DNA from: Ipomoea triloba
Taxonomy: Eukaryota; Streptophyta; Magnoliopsida; Solanales; Convolvulaceae
Direction of reading: 5' to 3'
Assembly: GCF_003576645.1 (NCBI RefSeq)
Contig: NC_044919.1
Location: 295,601-359,600, forward strand
DNA length: 64,000 nucleotides
The translations under genes were made by a program, and so were the position numbers. The notes under the pieces were generated by a model, which was not told the origin of the DNA, made no database searches, and saw only the letters and a list, made by a program, of their open reading frames with translations. Shown piece by piece: positions 51,717 through 64,000 of the stretch (its first letter is position 1; every line of letters begins with the position of its first letter).

Positions 51717-51800
51717 GCATGTAGCCGGTGATGCTTGACCTAAATTCTTTGATACTGGCTACAAGTCAAGTATGTATTAAATTTACAGTCTAAAATCTAT
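51717..51800 (+). pseudogene. Decayed 3' remnant of a chitinase exon 2
   Basis: GGTGATGCTTGACCTAAATTC-TTTGATACTGGCTACA and AAGTATGTATTAAATTTACAGTC align to the [12 protein letters not shown] and final codons of gene 3 with losses. The flank after it (51800-51970) matches that after gene 4 (43230-43430). Confidence 0.65.
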
Positions 51801-51970
51801 ATAATAAATGTTGGGTTCCTCCTTTGGTGACTAGTTTGAATTTCTTATTTCCTGTTGTGGTGGACTTGCATGCTAATGTTTAAACCACCGAGCTGATGAT
51901 GAGTGGCATTAACCTAGTACTTCTTGGTCTTCCGTTAACAAAAGAACAAATCATTAATTAACTGGGATTG

Positions 51971-52911
51971 GGTTGTGTTGGCTACGGGATGAATACCAAA
52001 GTGGGCTTGTTTGGCATTTGATGTAGAGAGCTATAGCAAGCCCTTTTTTTTTTTCTTTTGGATAGACTTTATGGTTGCCTAAGTTAAGCTAAGATTTAAG
52101 AAAGATTTGCGAATTGCATGTAGCATTGTAGTAATCCAATTGTTAAAGCATGAATAAGGTTGATATTATATTGTGAATTTGTATACAAAAATTCTGTACC
52201 TACAATTAATAGTTTATGTACATGTAAATAATTAATAATTTACTATCTATTTATGTTCTGCTTGATACTCACTTTATCTCTCTTTTATCACTTTATCTCT
52301 CTTTTGTGTATTAACAAAATTCAAACTCATAACTTTTGATATTTGAATTATACTCTACCTACTCAATCAATCCTTTCAAGGCAACCTATAACTTTTTTAA
52401 AGTTACCAATAAAGTGTAATACATTGAACAATAAAGTATAATATGATTTAAAATATAAGAATGTGTACGTTTAGAAATATTTAATTTGAATGTAAAATTG
52501 AGTACAACATTTCTTTTTAAAATATTAATATTTTTTTTGTTTTAATATTATCCGAGGTTGTTTTACTGCTATGGTAATTCATAATTTGGTACATAATTGT
52601 TATACTTTCTACTTTCTTGTTCAAAAAGCTTAGGAACCAACCCTTTAACAAAAAACTTAGGATCCAACCAAGCCCTATATGTTTTCACTTCGACCTGCTG
52701 CTTATATATAAATAAATAAATGGTAGAAGTTACCTTTATTTTTTTTCCCTTAAAACATGTACTCCGTATTTCTTATATTATTAGTTCTTAATTACCATGT
52801 ATCTACTTGTGTACTCATTGTCGCTGGACATTTTCTTATAAATAGCCTTTACTTTGATGCATGCATGCATATCCCACATCTATCCAAATTAAACCTCAAA
52901 CTACACAAAAT
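51971..52911. other. Spacer before the chitinase exon 1 fragment
   Basis: AT-rich. A promoter relic is visible at its end: TTGTGTACTCATTGTCGCTGG, then TATAAATAG (52837), 75 bases before the ATG. Confidence 0.5.
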
Positions 52912-53163
52912 ATGGTGTATAATAAGATCATAGTTGCCTTCTCTCTTTTGCTCCTTTCCTCGCTTAACGTAACATCTCTCTCGGTTCCAAGGGAGAAATC
53001 CGTTTCTCAACCTAGTTGACCACTGTGATCCTGCTAGTAATGGGTGTAAATTCCTGAGCGACGAGATCAAATACTGTAAGAGCAAGGGCATCAAAGTATT
53101 GCTTTCCATTGGTGGTAGTACTCGTGTCGGAGGCTATTTCCTTGACTCCCCTGATGATGCCAA
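52912..53163 (+). pseudogene. Chitinase gene 6: exon 1 with internal deletion
   Basis: Keeps the ATG, signal-peptide codons ([12 protein letters not shown]), the GGGAGAAATC start of the mature protein and the end of exon 1 to CCTGATGATGCCAA/GTAATC. About 115-125 bases coding IYWGQNG through the second strand are missing after 53000, and the join is out of frame with an early TGA. No exon 2 follows in the 1.2 kb before gene 7. Confidence 0.85.
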
Positions 53164-53308
53164 GTAATCCCCATCCTCTCCATCTTCAACATATAATATA
53201 ATAATAATATAATGTACAGGCCGACCAACTACTATATAGCTAGTACGATGCTACATCTTTTACTGGACTTAGGGATTTAATACGATGATATATAGTGCGC
53301 ACAAGTAT

Positions 53309-53550
53309 TGGATAAATTAAAGCTATGGAATCTTTTGAATTGGAACACTAAAAGATAAAAATGCTGTAGGCTGGGAAGGCATTCACCCGTGCCAATTAAT
53401 ATATATTCATCGAATTTTCTAAAAATAAAATAAGGTGTGAGACACTGTTTGATTTAGAGCTTTATAGTTCATAATTGGATTTTCAAATTCAGCTCAATCA
53501 ATAATATTATATTCTCCAGTTTTGTTGGTATCAACTTTCTCGGATGACAA
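53309..53550. repeat. Segmental duplication, copy 2
   Basis: Counterpart of 51445-51700. Confidence 0.8.
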
Positions 53551-54320
53551 TGTTTTCTTTGCTTTGTATGTGTGACCACTTTATTCTCTTTTGGTTGGTG
53601 GTACTTGTGCAGCCTATCTTGTCATGAATGATTTAAGGTCAAGCTTTTGTTTAATTCAGTCTCTTGCCAAGGTTTAACCTCTAACTTAAATTCTTCATCT
53701 TGTATGTTATGCGTTGCTAGTAAAGACTTATGTGAAATTCCGGTAATATTTGATTTGTCATAGCTTGTCTTAGTGCTCTCATAATGAAGTCTAGGATTTG
53801 CATATTTTGAAGTGATTTAAGTCATTCCTGTTAGCCTAAGCCTTTAAACCTATTGTTACAATTGTTTTCCCTAATTGTCCTCATTTGAACCTTGTTTTTG
53901 TTTAATAAGTCACCCGTTCTTTGTTATTGTTTTTAATTTCTTGTTTGACCCCATTATTCAACCCTTAGCCTTTAATCATATATTTCCATCTACCCTTAGA
54001 GCGAATGTAGCATTTATTCTTTAATTTAAAAGAGATTTCTTTTTGTAGCATTTATTTCTCATCCTTGAACAATATCCACAATGTTACAAATTCGACTAAT
54101 TGTCGACTAAGGATGAAGGACAGAGTGCATTTTCTTTTGGTACATAGTTATGTTGCGGGCCTTGAATTGGTTCCGGGCTGGCGCGTTGGGAAGTTGGTCG
54201 TCCATGATGGAGACACTGTAGTTCAAGGAATATTATGTATATATCTTTCTTGTGTACACACGATTCTTGGACTCTTTCTTAGTCCACAACTCCATGGAAG
54301 TCAAGCCATCCAAACACGGC
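53551..54320. other. Spacer upstream of chitinase gene 7
   Basis: AT-rich, no gene recognised. A 150-codon frame at 54065 runs into the chitinase leader and is not a gene. Confidence 0.5.
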
Positions 54321-54329
54321 CAAATAAGG

Positions 54330-55466
<1,137 letters not shown>

Positions 55467-57850
55467 TTTGATCTATCGATCAAAACTATACTACTTCATA
55501 GATCATATAATAAATGTTTCTATATGTACCTACTTATGATCTGATGCATTCATGAGATCAGAACCGTACTACTTCATAAATCATAATAAATAATGTTTGT
55601 CCTCTTGATCCTGAGACCACTTCCAACTTTTTCCTTTGTATGATTATATATTGAAATTTTCTCCTCAAAAAAAATATATTGAAAATTCAAAAACCTTCTC
55701 AATATTATTTCTTGCTTTAGAACATGTCAAGATCCCATCACCTTGATTCTTGCTCCAAATCAATCTTTTAGATACTATTAAAAAAAAAAAGTCAAGGTAA
55801 GATGATATTTTTTCCAATAAAGGTAAGATGATATAATGAATCATAAACTTTAATTTGTAGTTTATAGGAATTGAGACCTATATAATAGAAAAGTTGAAAA
55901 ATGAGTTGATTTATTTTTAACACAATTTTCGAACATCTAAACATCTAAATTTGTAAATTGTTCCTTTTGTAAAACAATGAGGAGAATGTATGTAAGTGTG
56001 AGAGAATAAATGGAGAGACTGATTGCACTTATTAAAATCAGAACCCATCATCCTAAGTGTGATGACACAGGGTCTTTATTACAAGATTAATGGGCTTTTT
56101 AGAAAGAAAGAATAAATTAACAAATCTACATACACTTAGGAAAGCTGCCTAAGCCGCCATATTTCTTTCCTAATGTTGAAAAAGGAAATTTCGTGCCAAG
56201 TCTGGAAGAATCTCAGAAAGATATTTACTTAACCACCTCATAGTGTTGCGCCCGGTCAGGCATCATAACTCGACTGCCATCATCAGGTAGGCACCCAACC
56301 TGTCGGAATCGGCCTCTTGACTGAACAACGCGATCGAGGTGCGGGCTTCTCATACCGGGGCGCACTTCTAACTGGGTACCCCACTAGGGGGTATCCATAA
56401 TCAACCTCAATTGATTACTGTAGATAAAATTATGCCCACACTATAGTCTAAGTGGTACGTACGGTTGAAATAAATATATTGGTTGATTTTTCTCGGTAGA
56501 TAAAATTATGCCAACACTATATATAGTCTAAGTGGTACCGTGAAAATAAATATATTAGTTAATTTTTTCTCTGGAGATAAAATTATGGCCACACAATAAT
56601 TTAAATGGTGGAAATAAATATATTGGTTGATTTTTTCTTCTCTTATGAAGATCACAATAAATAAGAATTCTTCAATTCAATCTTCTTCCCTATAATAAAT
56701 AGAAAAACTCCATGATTTTCCGGTTTTCCCATGACCTGAAATCTTGACAATTTCTAATACTTTTCTAAATTTTTTATTTAAAAAAAAACTAAAATAATAT
56801 ATACAGAGTACGAGACCACTTTTTATACTTACGTACTGGTCACTTGGTATATATTTGTTTGGCTGCTTTAAAAAATATACAAAGTACGTGACCAAATATT
56901 TCATACTCTAATAAATTAATTTTGATTAAAAATATATGAATACAATATTATATATACATACAAATTGTCATGAAACTAAAACGGAGGTGCTATAATGGGG
57001 AATGCCCCACCGTTTGCACAAGCTAAGCAAACTAATTAAAAGTTGACTTGACGTCAACCTAGGTCATAGACAAACACGGTTTGTGCTAAACTTCATTAAT
57101 GAAGCGTGATTATAGGGTTATTGACCTGACTTTTGCATTGTCCAAAACCACCCGTTTTTCATTATCCCAATGGGGTAGCATAAGTGACAACTGGTAAGTA
57201 AGTTCTCTAAGAATTTAGAGAGAATTTAGGTTCGATTCTCACAAGTGACGATTCTTCCTAGACTAGCTCTTGCGCTGGAACGAACGTTGGTGGACCCAGA
57301 CCGTTAAACGGACAAAGAAAGATCCGGTGGTAATCAAATGCGAAATCCTCATGAATATTCCTATTTCCTAGCAAAGAATAAGTATAAATATATTGCTATT
57401 GCAACTATAAGATTGGATGATCAATTCTTACGTATCATGTTAAAATAATTGTCAAACCCCGCCAAGACTACCATAATTATCACTTAAAGGCTTTATTTTA
57501 TACCAATTTATTGATCCATGATAGAGTGGCAGCAATCTTGGGTATTTAATTTCATCAAACAGTTGGGGGTTTTCTTGGGCTTCTATCATTCTATCCCATT
57601 ACCTGTTTTGAGGCGGCTGCTTATTGAAACCTATACTTAATCAGGATATATTACAAAAATGCAGAGTTTCCTCGACAATGGAAACCGGCCAAAAGGATAA
57701 AACTAACCCACCTAAGCCTACAATAGTGTCTGGTAGTAGCATTTTCCATTGGACTATTTTGCATATCTTACTTGTTGGAATTGAGTTTTCTCATTACACC
57801 GACACGCAATACCATTTGGAAGTCCAATCTGCATGCAGAACACTACGATG
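55467..57850. other. Long spacer, chitinase genes 7 and 8
   Basis: 2.4 kb without a gene. Near 56430-56610 a TAGATAAAATTATG(C/G)C-ACACTATA...AAATAAATATATTGGTTGATTTTT unit occurs three times in a row with period about 75. A GC-rich block at 56240-56400 resembles the one in the intron of gene 1, inverted. Confidence 0.55.
56420..56640. repeat. ~75-bp tandem repeat, three units
   Basis: Units begin at about 56422, 56497 and 56572 (GTAGATAAAATTATGCC / GTAGATAAAATTATGCC / GGAGATAAAATTATGGC) and end GGTTGATTTTT. Divergence between units is moderate. Confidence 0.75.
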
Positions 57851-57856
57851 AGAGCT

Positions 57857-57864
57857 TATAAATA
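57857..57864 (+). promoter_or_regulatory. TATA box, chitinase gene 8
   Basis: TATAAATA in the context GAGAGCTTATAAATAGGC, 63 bases before the ATG. No GCC box nearby. Confidence 0.6.
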
Positions 57865-57907
57865 GGCTCTACTTCCATGCATATCCCTCCCACATCCAAT
57901 CTTTTAA

Positions 57908-59218
<1,311 letters not shown>

Positions 59219-59698
59219 TCAAAACTTCACTAATATCGCATATACATGTTTTTCCTATTATGATGCATGATATCATAAGCAAAGTTCTAATAAATCTGCA
59301 GTAGCTATTGATATGAATAAATAAAGCTCGTTTATCGTTTAACATGGAGTTTATGATAATCTGCATTACAATTATGCAACTCAAGATCAGAGACATTAAT
59401 CAATGAAGGAGCCTTTTAACCATTTACACAACTGTTTCAGTGTTTCGTTAGATTTTGAGAATTCCCCCTATACCACACCCAAAAAAACTATGAACAGACA
59501 GCACCAGAAGGATCGAGGATGCATCTACCTACAAGAACTAATAACAGAATATTTGGCCTAAGCATCCCTTCTTGCAAACGGGAATGAAAGAATGGCGGCA
59601 GGTAGTATTGGTGAAGTGAAAAATGGTAAGTTTTGAAACCAGATGACTTCAGGGAATAACTAGTTGACTACTTTGTGAGATAGAATGTTACCTGGAAG
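59219..59698. other. Convergent 3' flanks, chitinase 8 and glycosyltransferase
   Basis: 480 bp expected to hold both 3' UTRs. Nothing else recognised. Confidence 0.5.
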
Positions 59699-62600
59699 CT
59701 ATGCTGCAGCTTGTGTTGAGTTAGAATTTTCTGTATTCTTGGGTAGAGGTTTCACGTATTTTCCTAATGCTTTTTGGCGAGTCCGTTGTTTCATCCTTAA
59801 GAGCTTATCTTTACTCTGTTGCTTCTTTTTCTCTCGCTCTTTATTCCTTAGATTCCTCTCCTTCTCTAAGATACCTTGCCAGAAAACTTCACCTGTAGCC
59901 GGCCATAGCCACTGCTTCTTCGGAGGGTCAGTATCAGCCAACTCAGCCAGCTCCTCATCCAGGCTCTTAAGCGTCTCGTACTGGAACCACTTCACCCACA
60001 TATGACCTCTCCGGCTCTTCAACTCGTGTTGTTCTTGCATCAAACCTGTCTTTGCGTCCACATATACCATTCTTCTAGCGCTATGGTACGCCCAAACGTT
60101 TATGAGCAGCTCTAGCAGCCTCGAGTAGCAATGCTTGTCCTGCTAAAGAATTCGAGCTGTAATTTAATTTCTAGAAATACACATTCAAAATTAATCTTAC
60201 TTGACAACAACGCTGTTCATCAAAGAGATGTAATCCTTCTGTTGTATCTATAATACTGCATACTAGAGATGTAGTAAAAGTGTAAAACTAGAATTTGAAA
60301 AAAGTTACCTGACTTAAACTCAAGTAGCAATATCCACTCTCATGGTGCTCGTCATAGAATTGTGAGTCGAGTGCATCAACAAACATTCTGCAAAGTTAGA
60401 CGGCAAAAATCCTCAGAATATTACTAGCAAACAAACTACTCAGGAGTAATCAAGTAATTAATGGATAAATTATGGCCTGCAGAGTGCAAAATAAGTGTCC
60501 TAACCTTGAAAACATTACGAACTCTAGGAAGGATCTTGTTGGTAAAACCCAACTATGCATGCTCGACCAAGTGCCTCCATCAACAGGCATTGGCGGAAGA
60601 GAGGTTAAATTCTGTTCAATGCCATACATCTTCTTCAGAGCCTCAGAGAAAGCAAACCTGATCAAACAAGAAAAATATATCAGCTCAATCATCCATTAAA
60701 TAACTATTTCTGTGGACAAGCACAATAAATGTAAAAGATAACTGTTCTTTTGTTTGGGAGAAATCAAGGTGGGTGAGAAAAGAAGACTTTTAATGTCTCG
60801 AATCTTACTGGCAATTTCCAGCATTAACAGCATCACAGAATGACCAGAAATCCTGTTTTGTCAGATCCATGTCCATAGGAGCCCAAAAAAACAAGGTGTC
60901 ACCATATCTTTGTGCTTCAATAGCATTTACCAATGATGTTTCTGCCGTCTTAGACAAAGATTCCTGTTTGTAAACCTAAGTTAGGTGACATCTCAGGTAT
61001 AAAGAAATTGCATTTGAATCTACACATCACTCAAAGGATCATGAACTAAAATCAAACATTTCATTTAAACCAAGAAATTCAGTAGCCCTCATAAACCAGG
61101 AAAGCATAAGCAATTACTACAAACTTTTAGCGCAATGCAAGTATTACAAACTGCAAAACAGCCAAAAAATAACAAACCTTTCTTGCAGTTGCTCTCCAAG
61201 ACTGGAAGCCTATCCAAGCATTTTTGTGAATGTTATCGATCTGGTTTGCAATTGCAAAAAAACCACCATATTCACTAAGGAGATTTCGGTAATAGGTGTT
61301 ATCAAGAAGCGGAAGGCTAGAAGGTGCATCAATGTCATCAAGTCCAGGTCTGCGTCCTTTCGTAGACTGTAATTAACCAGTTCAAATATCCAAGTAATAT
61401 TGTTAGCAGTACTTTTACATAATAACTACTATGAGTCTGACAAAATAGCACAACCAAATCTCATAAGAAGACTCACAAGTCCAATTCCTCGATAGAGTGA
61501 TGTATGATGCAAAAAGGGCCATGTCCCCTCCCCATAATAGGGTTCATATATGCACAATGGTTGATCGGTCCTTTCAAGCTCCTTATCATCCCTTTCATGC
61601 AAATCATTCTTTGCCCGGTCAGCCCTTTTGGCATTTTTGTATACTTCCTCCCATGTTCCACTATGTTGATCAGTTCTGCCCTTCAACTATATGAAATCCA
61701 AACAGAAGATATTATTCATGGACTAAATTCCAGAATGTAATCAAGTACGAAAAAAATTTCATAAAAATAAAAATAAAAGAAGAACAAAGTAAGAAAAGAA
61801 ATGTTCAAGATTACAGTAAGGATGAAAAGAAACAAATCCTTCACCAGATACCTCTTCATCTTCTCTTTGCTTCCTCCTATTCACTGCCTGATTAATTTTT
61901 TCTTCCTCCCAGATACTATACACAAAGGTTTCATCAATTTGCATTACAGGATCCATTCTTTGGGTATGAAATAGTTGCTTTTCAAGAATGTCTAAAGACT
62001 TATGGGTGTTTTGAGACTGATTTGAATCAATTGCTTGAAAAAGCTGCCCCTGCCATGCTATATTCAACGAAGCCAGTAGATTTTCAACTTCAGATGGAAA
62101 CCCGAGTATGTTTTCCATTAGCAAAGCATATCCTTCAACACTTTGTGAAACCATAAGGTTCCTAGCCGCATGCAATCCAGCTAATGCAGCATTTTGAGCT
62201 AGAAGTGATAAATTACCATTTGAGACAAGTTGGGTCATTATCTGTGTCAAAACCTTGATATTCTCTTTTGGGAAAAGAAAGCCATTCACCTGACCATCAA
62301 CCTAATAAGTGCAGTAAAAATGATTACTTTCCCACTTTGACAGCAAAAATATAGTGAAATACATTATATATGGTTGGCATATATACATAGATACACACAT
62401 GGATATATGTATGTATGCCAATAAGAAAAATGAGATAGTTCCCTACATATTTTTTTATGATTGGCAGGTCTGGGGCTACAATAGGTTTCCCAAAGCACAT
62501 TGCTTTTAGCAAAATGTCTGGAAAAGATTGCTCTTCATGGAGTGACGAGTATATCACAATATCAGAAATACTTAAAATACTGTCTTTCTCTTCATCTTGA

Positions 62601-63784
62601 GCAACAAGCATCACCATTCCCTTTGGAAATTTCAAGGTCAGCGCAATGGTCTGTTGAAGTCAGAATACCAAATTAGCTTAAATAAACAAGAAGCATTAGC
62701 ATATCAACAGAAAAGAAACTTGTTTTACCTCCACAACCATGCTGTAGTTACTATTTGAAGATCCGGCTAAGACAATGATTTTGAAGGAAATCGAATTTCC
62801 ATCTTTCTGGAATCCCTGGATAATTGGTAGCAAAGCCTGTAAAACAAGGGCATGCTCCAGCCAGAGACCTTTGTATAGAAGTTGACTTCCCACGATTGCA
62901 ATAATAAAATCATCTGGTTCATATTCCATCTTTGCCCGGAGACCATCTTTGTTTGAAGCCATAAAATTATCAGCTTCCCATGCTTCTGTAGCAGAACCCA
63001 AATTTACAAAGTAGTTTCCAGCATCAACCATTGAATATTGTATCTAAATGGCATAGCCAAACAGAATTAGCCTTTGAATGATTCCACTAATATATGTGTA
63101 ATGAATACTAAAGCAAAACTAAAAAATAGAGTAATAAAGTTCATAATATGGATAGACAAGATATGCAACTATGCAAGAAATCATTCTATTAAAAAGTACC
63201 GGCAGAATATAGGTTGGGAACACAACAAACTTGGAACGACTGAAGACTTTTCTCCAGTTGTCAACAAGTGAATTCTGGCCACTTGAATCATACTGTCTCA
63301 ATCTAGCAGCAAGTGCATGTTCATGAACAGTCCATATAACAGGTACATGTTTAAAAGGTTCCTGCATAAGACTATAACAAGTATAAATTGAAGAAGGCAA
63401 TCCATACTACATAATCTGCAATCACAACATATTTGAGCAAACAAGATATGACTTATTATCATAACACTTCCAGACTCCTAAACGGCAAAAGAATATCACT
63501 TCCAAATAAATAGTATTCAGAATTTTCTGGTTTAAATAGCACAAAGTAAAAGTGGCATTAGCGAAATGTTTCCTTCAACCAACTTCATGGAGCCTAATCT
63601 CAACCTTCCAGAGCATTGATATTATTACGGTTTGGACATCTCACTCAACAAAAATATGCATCATTACTTTCAAGAAGCTTCAAACAGGATCACAGTAATT
63701 TCTCTAGCAAGATAATAGGAAAATGATGCTCACCAAGGCAAGACTGCTGCAGCTTCAAGTGAGTTAAGAAATAAGGCATCATAG
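59699..63784 (-). CDS. Glycosyltransferase family 1 (GT4-type), At4g01210-like, 5' end outside window
   Basis: Large plant glycosyltransferase of unknown acceptor, probably Golgi or membrane-associated. Eleven exons are visible: 63784-63734, 63371-63200, 63043-62729, 62650-62447, 62301-61852, 61686-61477, 61366-61178, 60963-60809, 60657-60505, 60387-60309 and 60139-59699, phase-consistent, coding the last ~805 aa. An N-terminal GT-B half includes WTVHEHALAARL and FVVFPTYILP. The C-terminal half has IIAIVGSQLLYKGL, IVLAGSSNS and the nucleotide-sugar signature EEQSFPDILLKAMCFGKPIV. A long plant-specific extension follows (YYGEGTWPFLHHTSLYRG, WIGFQSWRATARK, LFFWAPMDMDLTKQDFWSFC, GGTWSSMHSWVLPTRSFLEF), ending in a basic coiled segment (LEKERNLRNKEREKKKQQ). 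The exon at 63371 must start at the TAG/TCTTATG acceptor to keep frame. The 5' exons lie beyond base 64000. Confidence 0.88.
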
Positions 63785-64000
63785 CTGCAAATAACATACA
63801 AAAATAATTTTATAAATATAAAAATTAAAAAGTATCAGTTAGGTCCAAGTAGTCTAAAATTTATCATGTGAAGAATGTTGTTTCATTGACAGAAAGAAGG
63901 TGAGTAGTGCCAAGCCTGCAAGGGTTTTGCGAAATGACGAGTTGAAACACTAAGAGCCTCACTTTATATTAAATTCAAATGTTAGAAACTGGAAACAGGA

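Overview
The window is plant nuclear DNA: multi-exon genes with GT-AG introns, AT-rich spacers, tRNA-derived SINEs, MITEs, LTR retrotransposons and solo LTRs. Gene content (CURT1, an LRB-type BTB protein, HAWAIIAN SKIRT, class III chitinases) indicates a eudicot. The late-blight R1-like NLR suggests Solanales, perhaps Convolvulaceae, but that is an inference. It is an imperfect assembly: a 549-base N run lies at 33883-34431, and a single N at 27612 joins two nearly identical 1.63-kb copies. || Left part (1-29 kb), mostly conserved single-copy genes: two tandem GDSL esterase/lipase genes on + (the second broken by a frameshift), CURT1 on +, eIF1A on -, an R1-like CC-NB-LRR gene on +, then three - strand genes: a POB1/LRB-type BTB-BACK ubiquitin-ligase adaptor, an At5g41620-like coiled-coil protein, and the F-box gene HAWAIIAN SKIRT. 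From memory of Arabidopsis, GDSL, CURT1A, LRB3 and the right-edge glycosyltransferase are close neighbours at At4g01130-At4g01210, and the LRB1 and LRB2 neighbours are the coiled-coil gene and HWS. The backbone therefore looks like an ancestral eudicot block into which the NLR and the chitinase array were added. || Middle (29-34.5 kb): gene-free, with a Mutator-like MITE, a fold-back MITE and the assembly gap. || Right part (34.9-59.2 kb): a tandem, same-strand array of class III (GH18, hevamine-type) chitinase copies. Six have open two-exon reading frames, one is split by a young Ty1/copia element, one is an exon 1 with an internal deletion, and one is a decayed 3' remnant. Only two of the six (genes 2 and 7) keep every hevamine catalytic feature I checked. 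Gene 1 has lost the catalytic Asp and Glu. Gene 3 has lost Asp, Glu and Tyr. Gene 4 has lost the Asp. Gene 8 has lost the strand carrying the substrate Trp. This series of pseudo-enzyme paralogues with intact frames is the most interesting feature of the window. || Far right (59.7 kb to the end): the 3' part of a GT4-type glycosyltransferase gene on -, running off the window.
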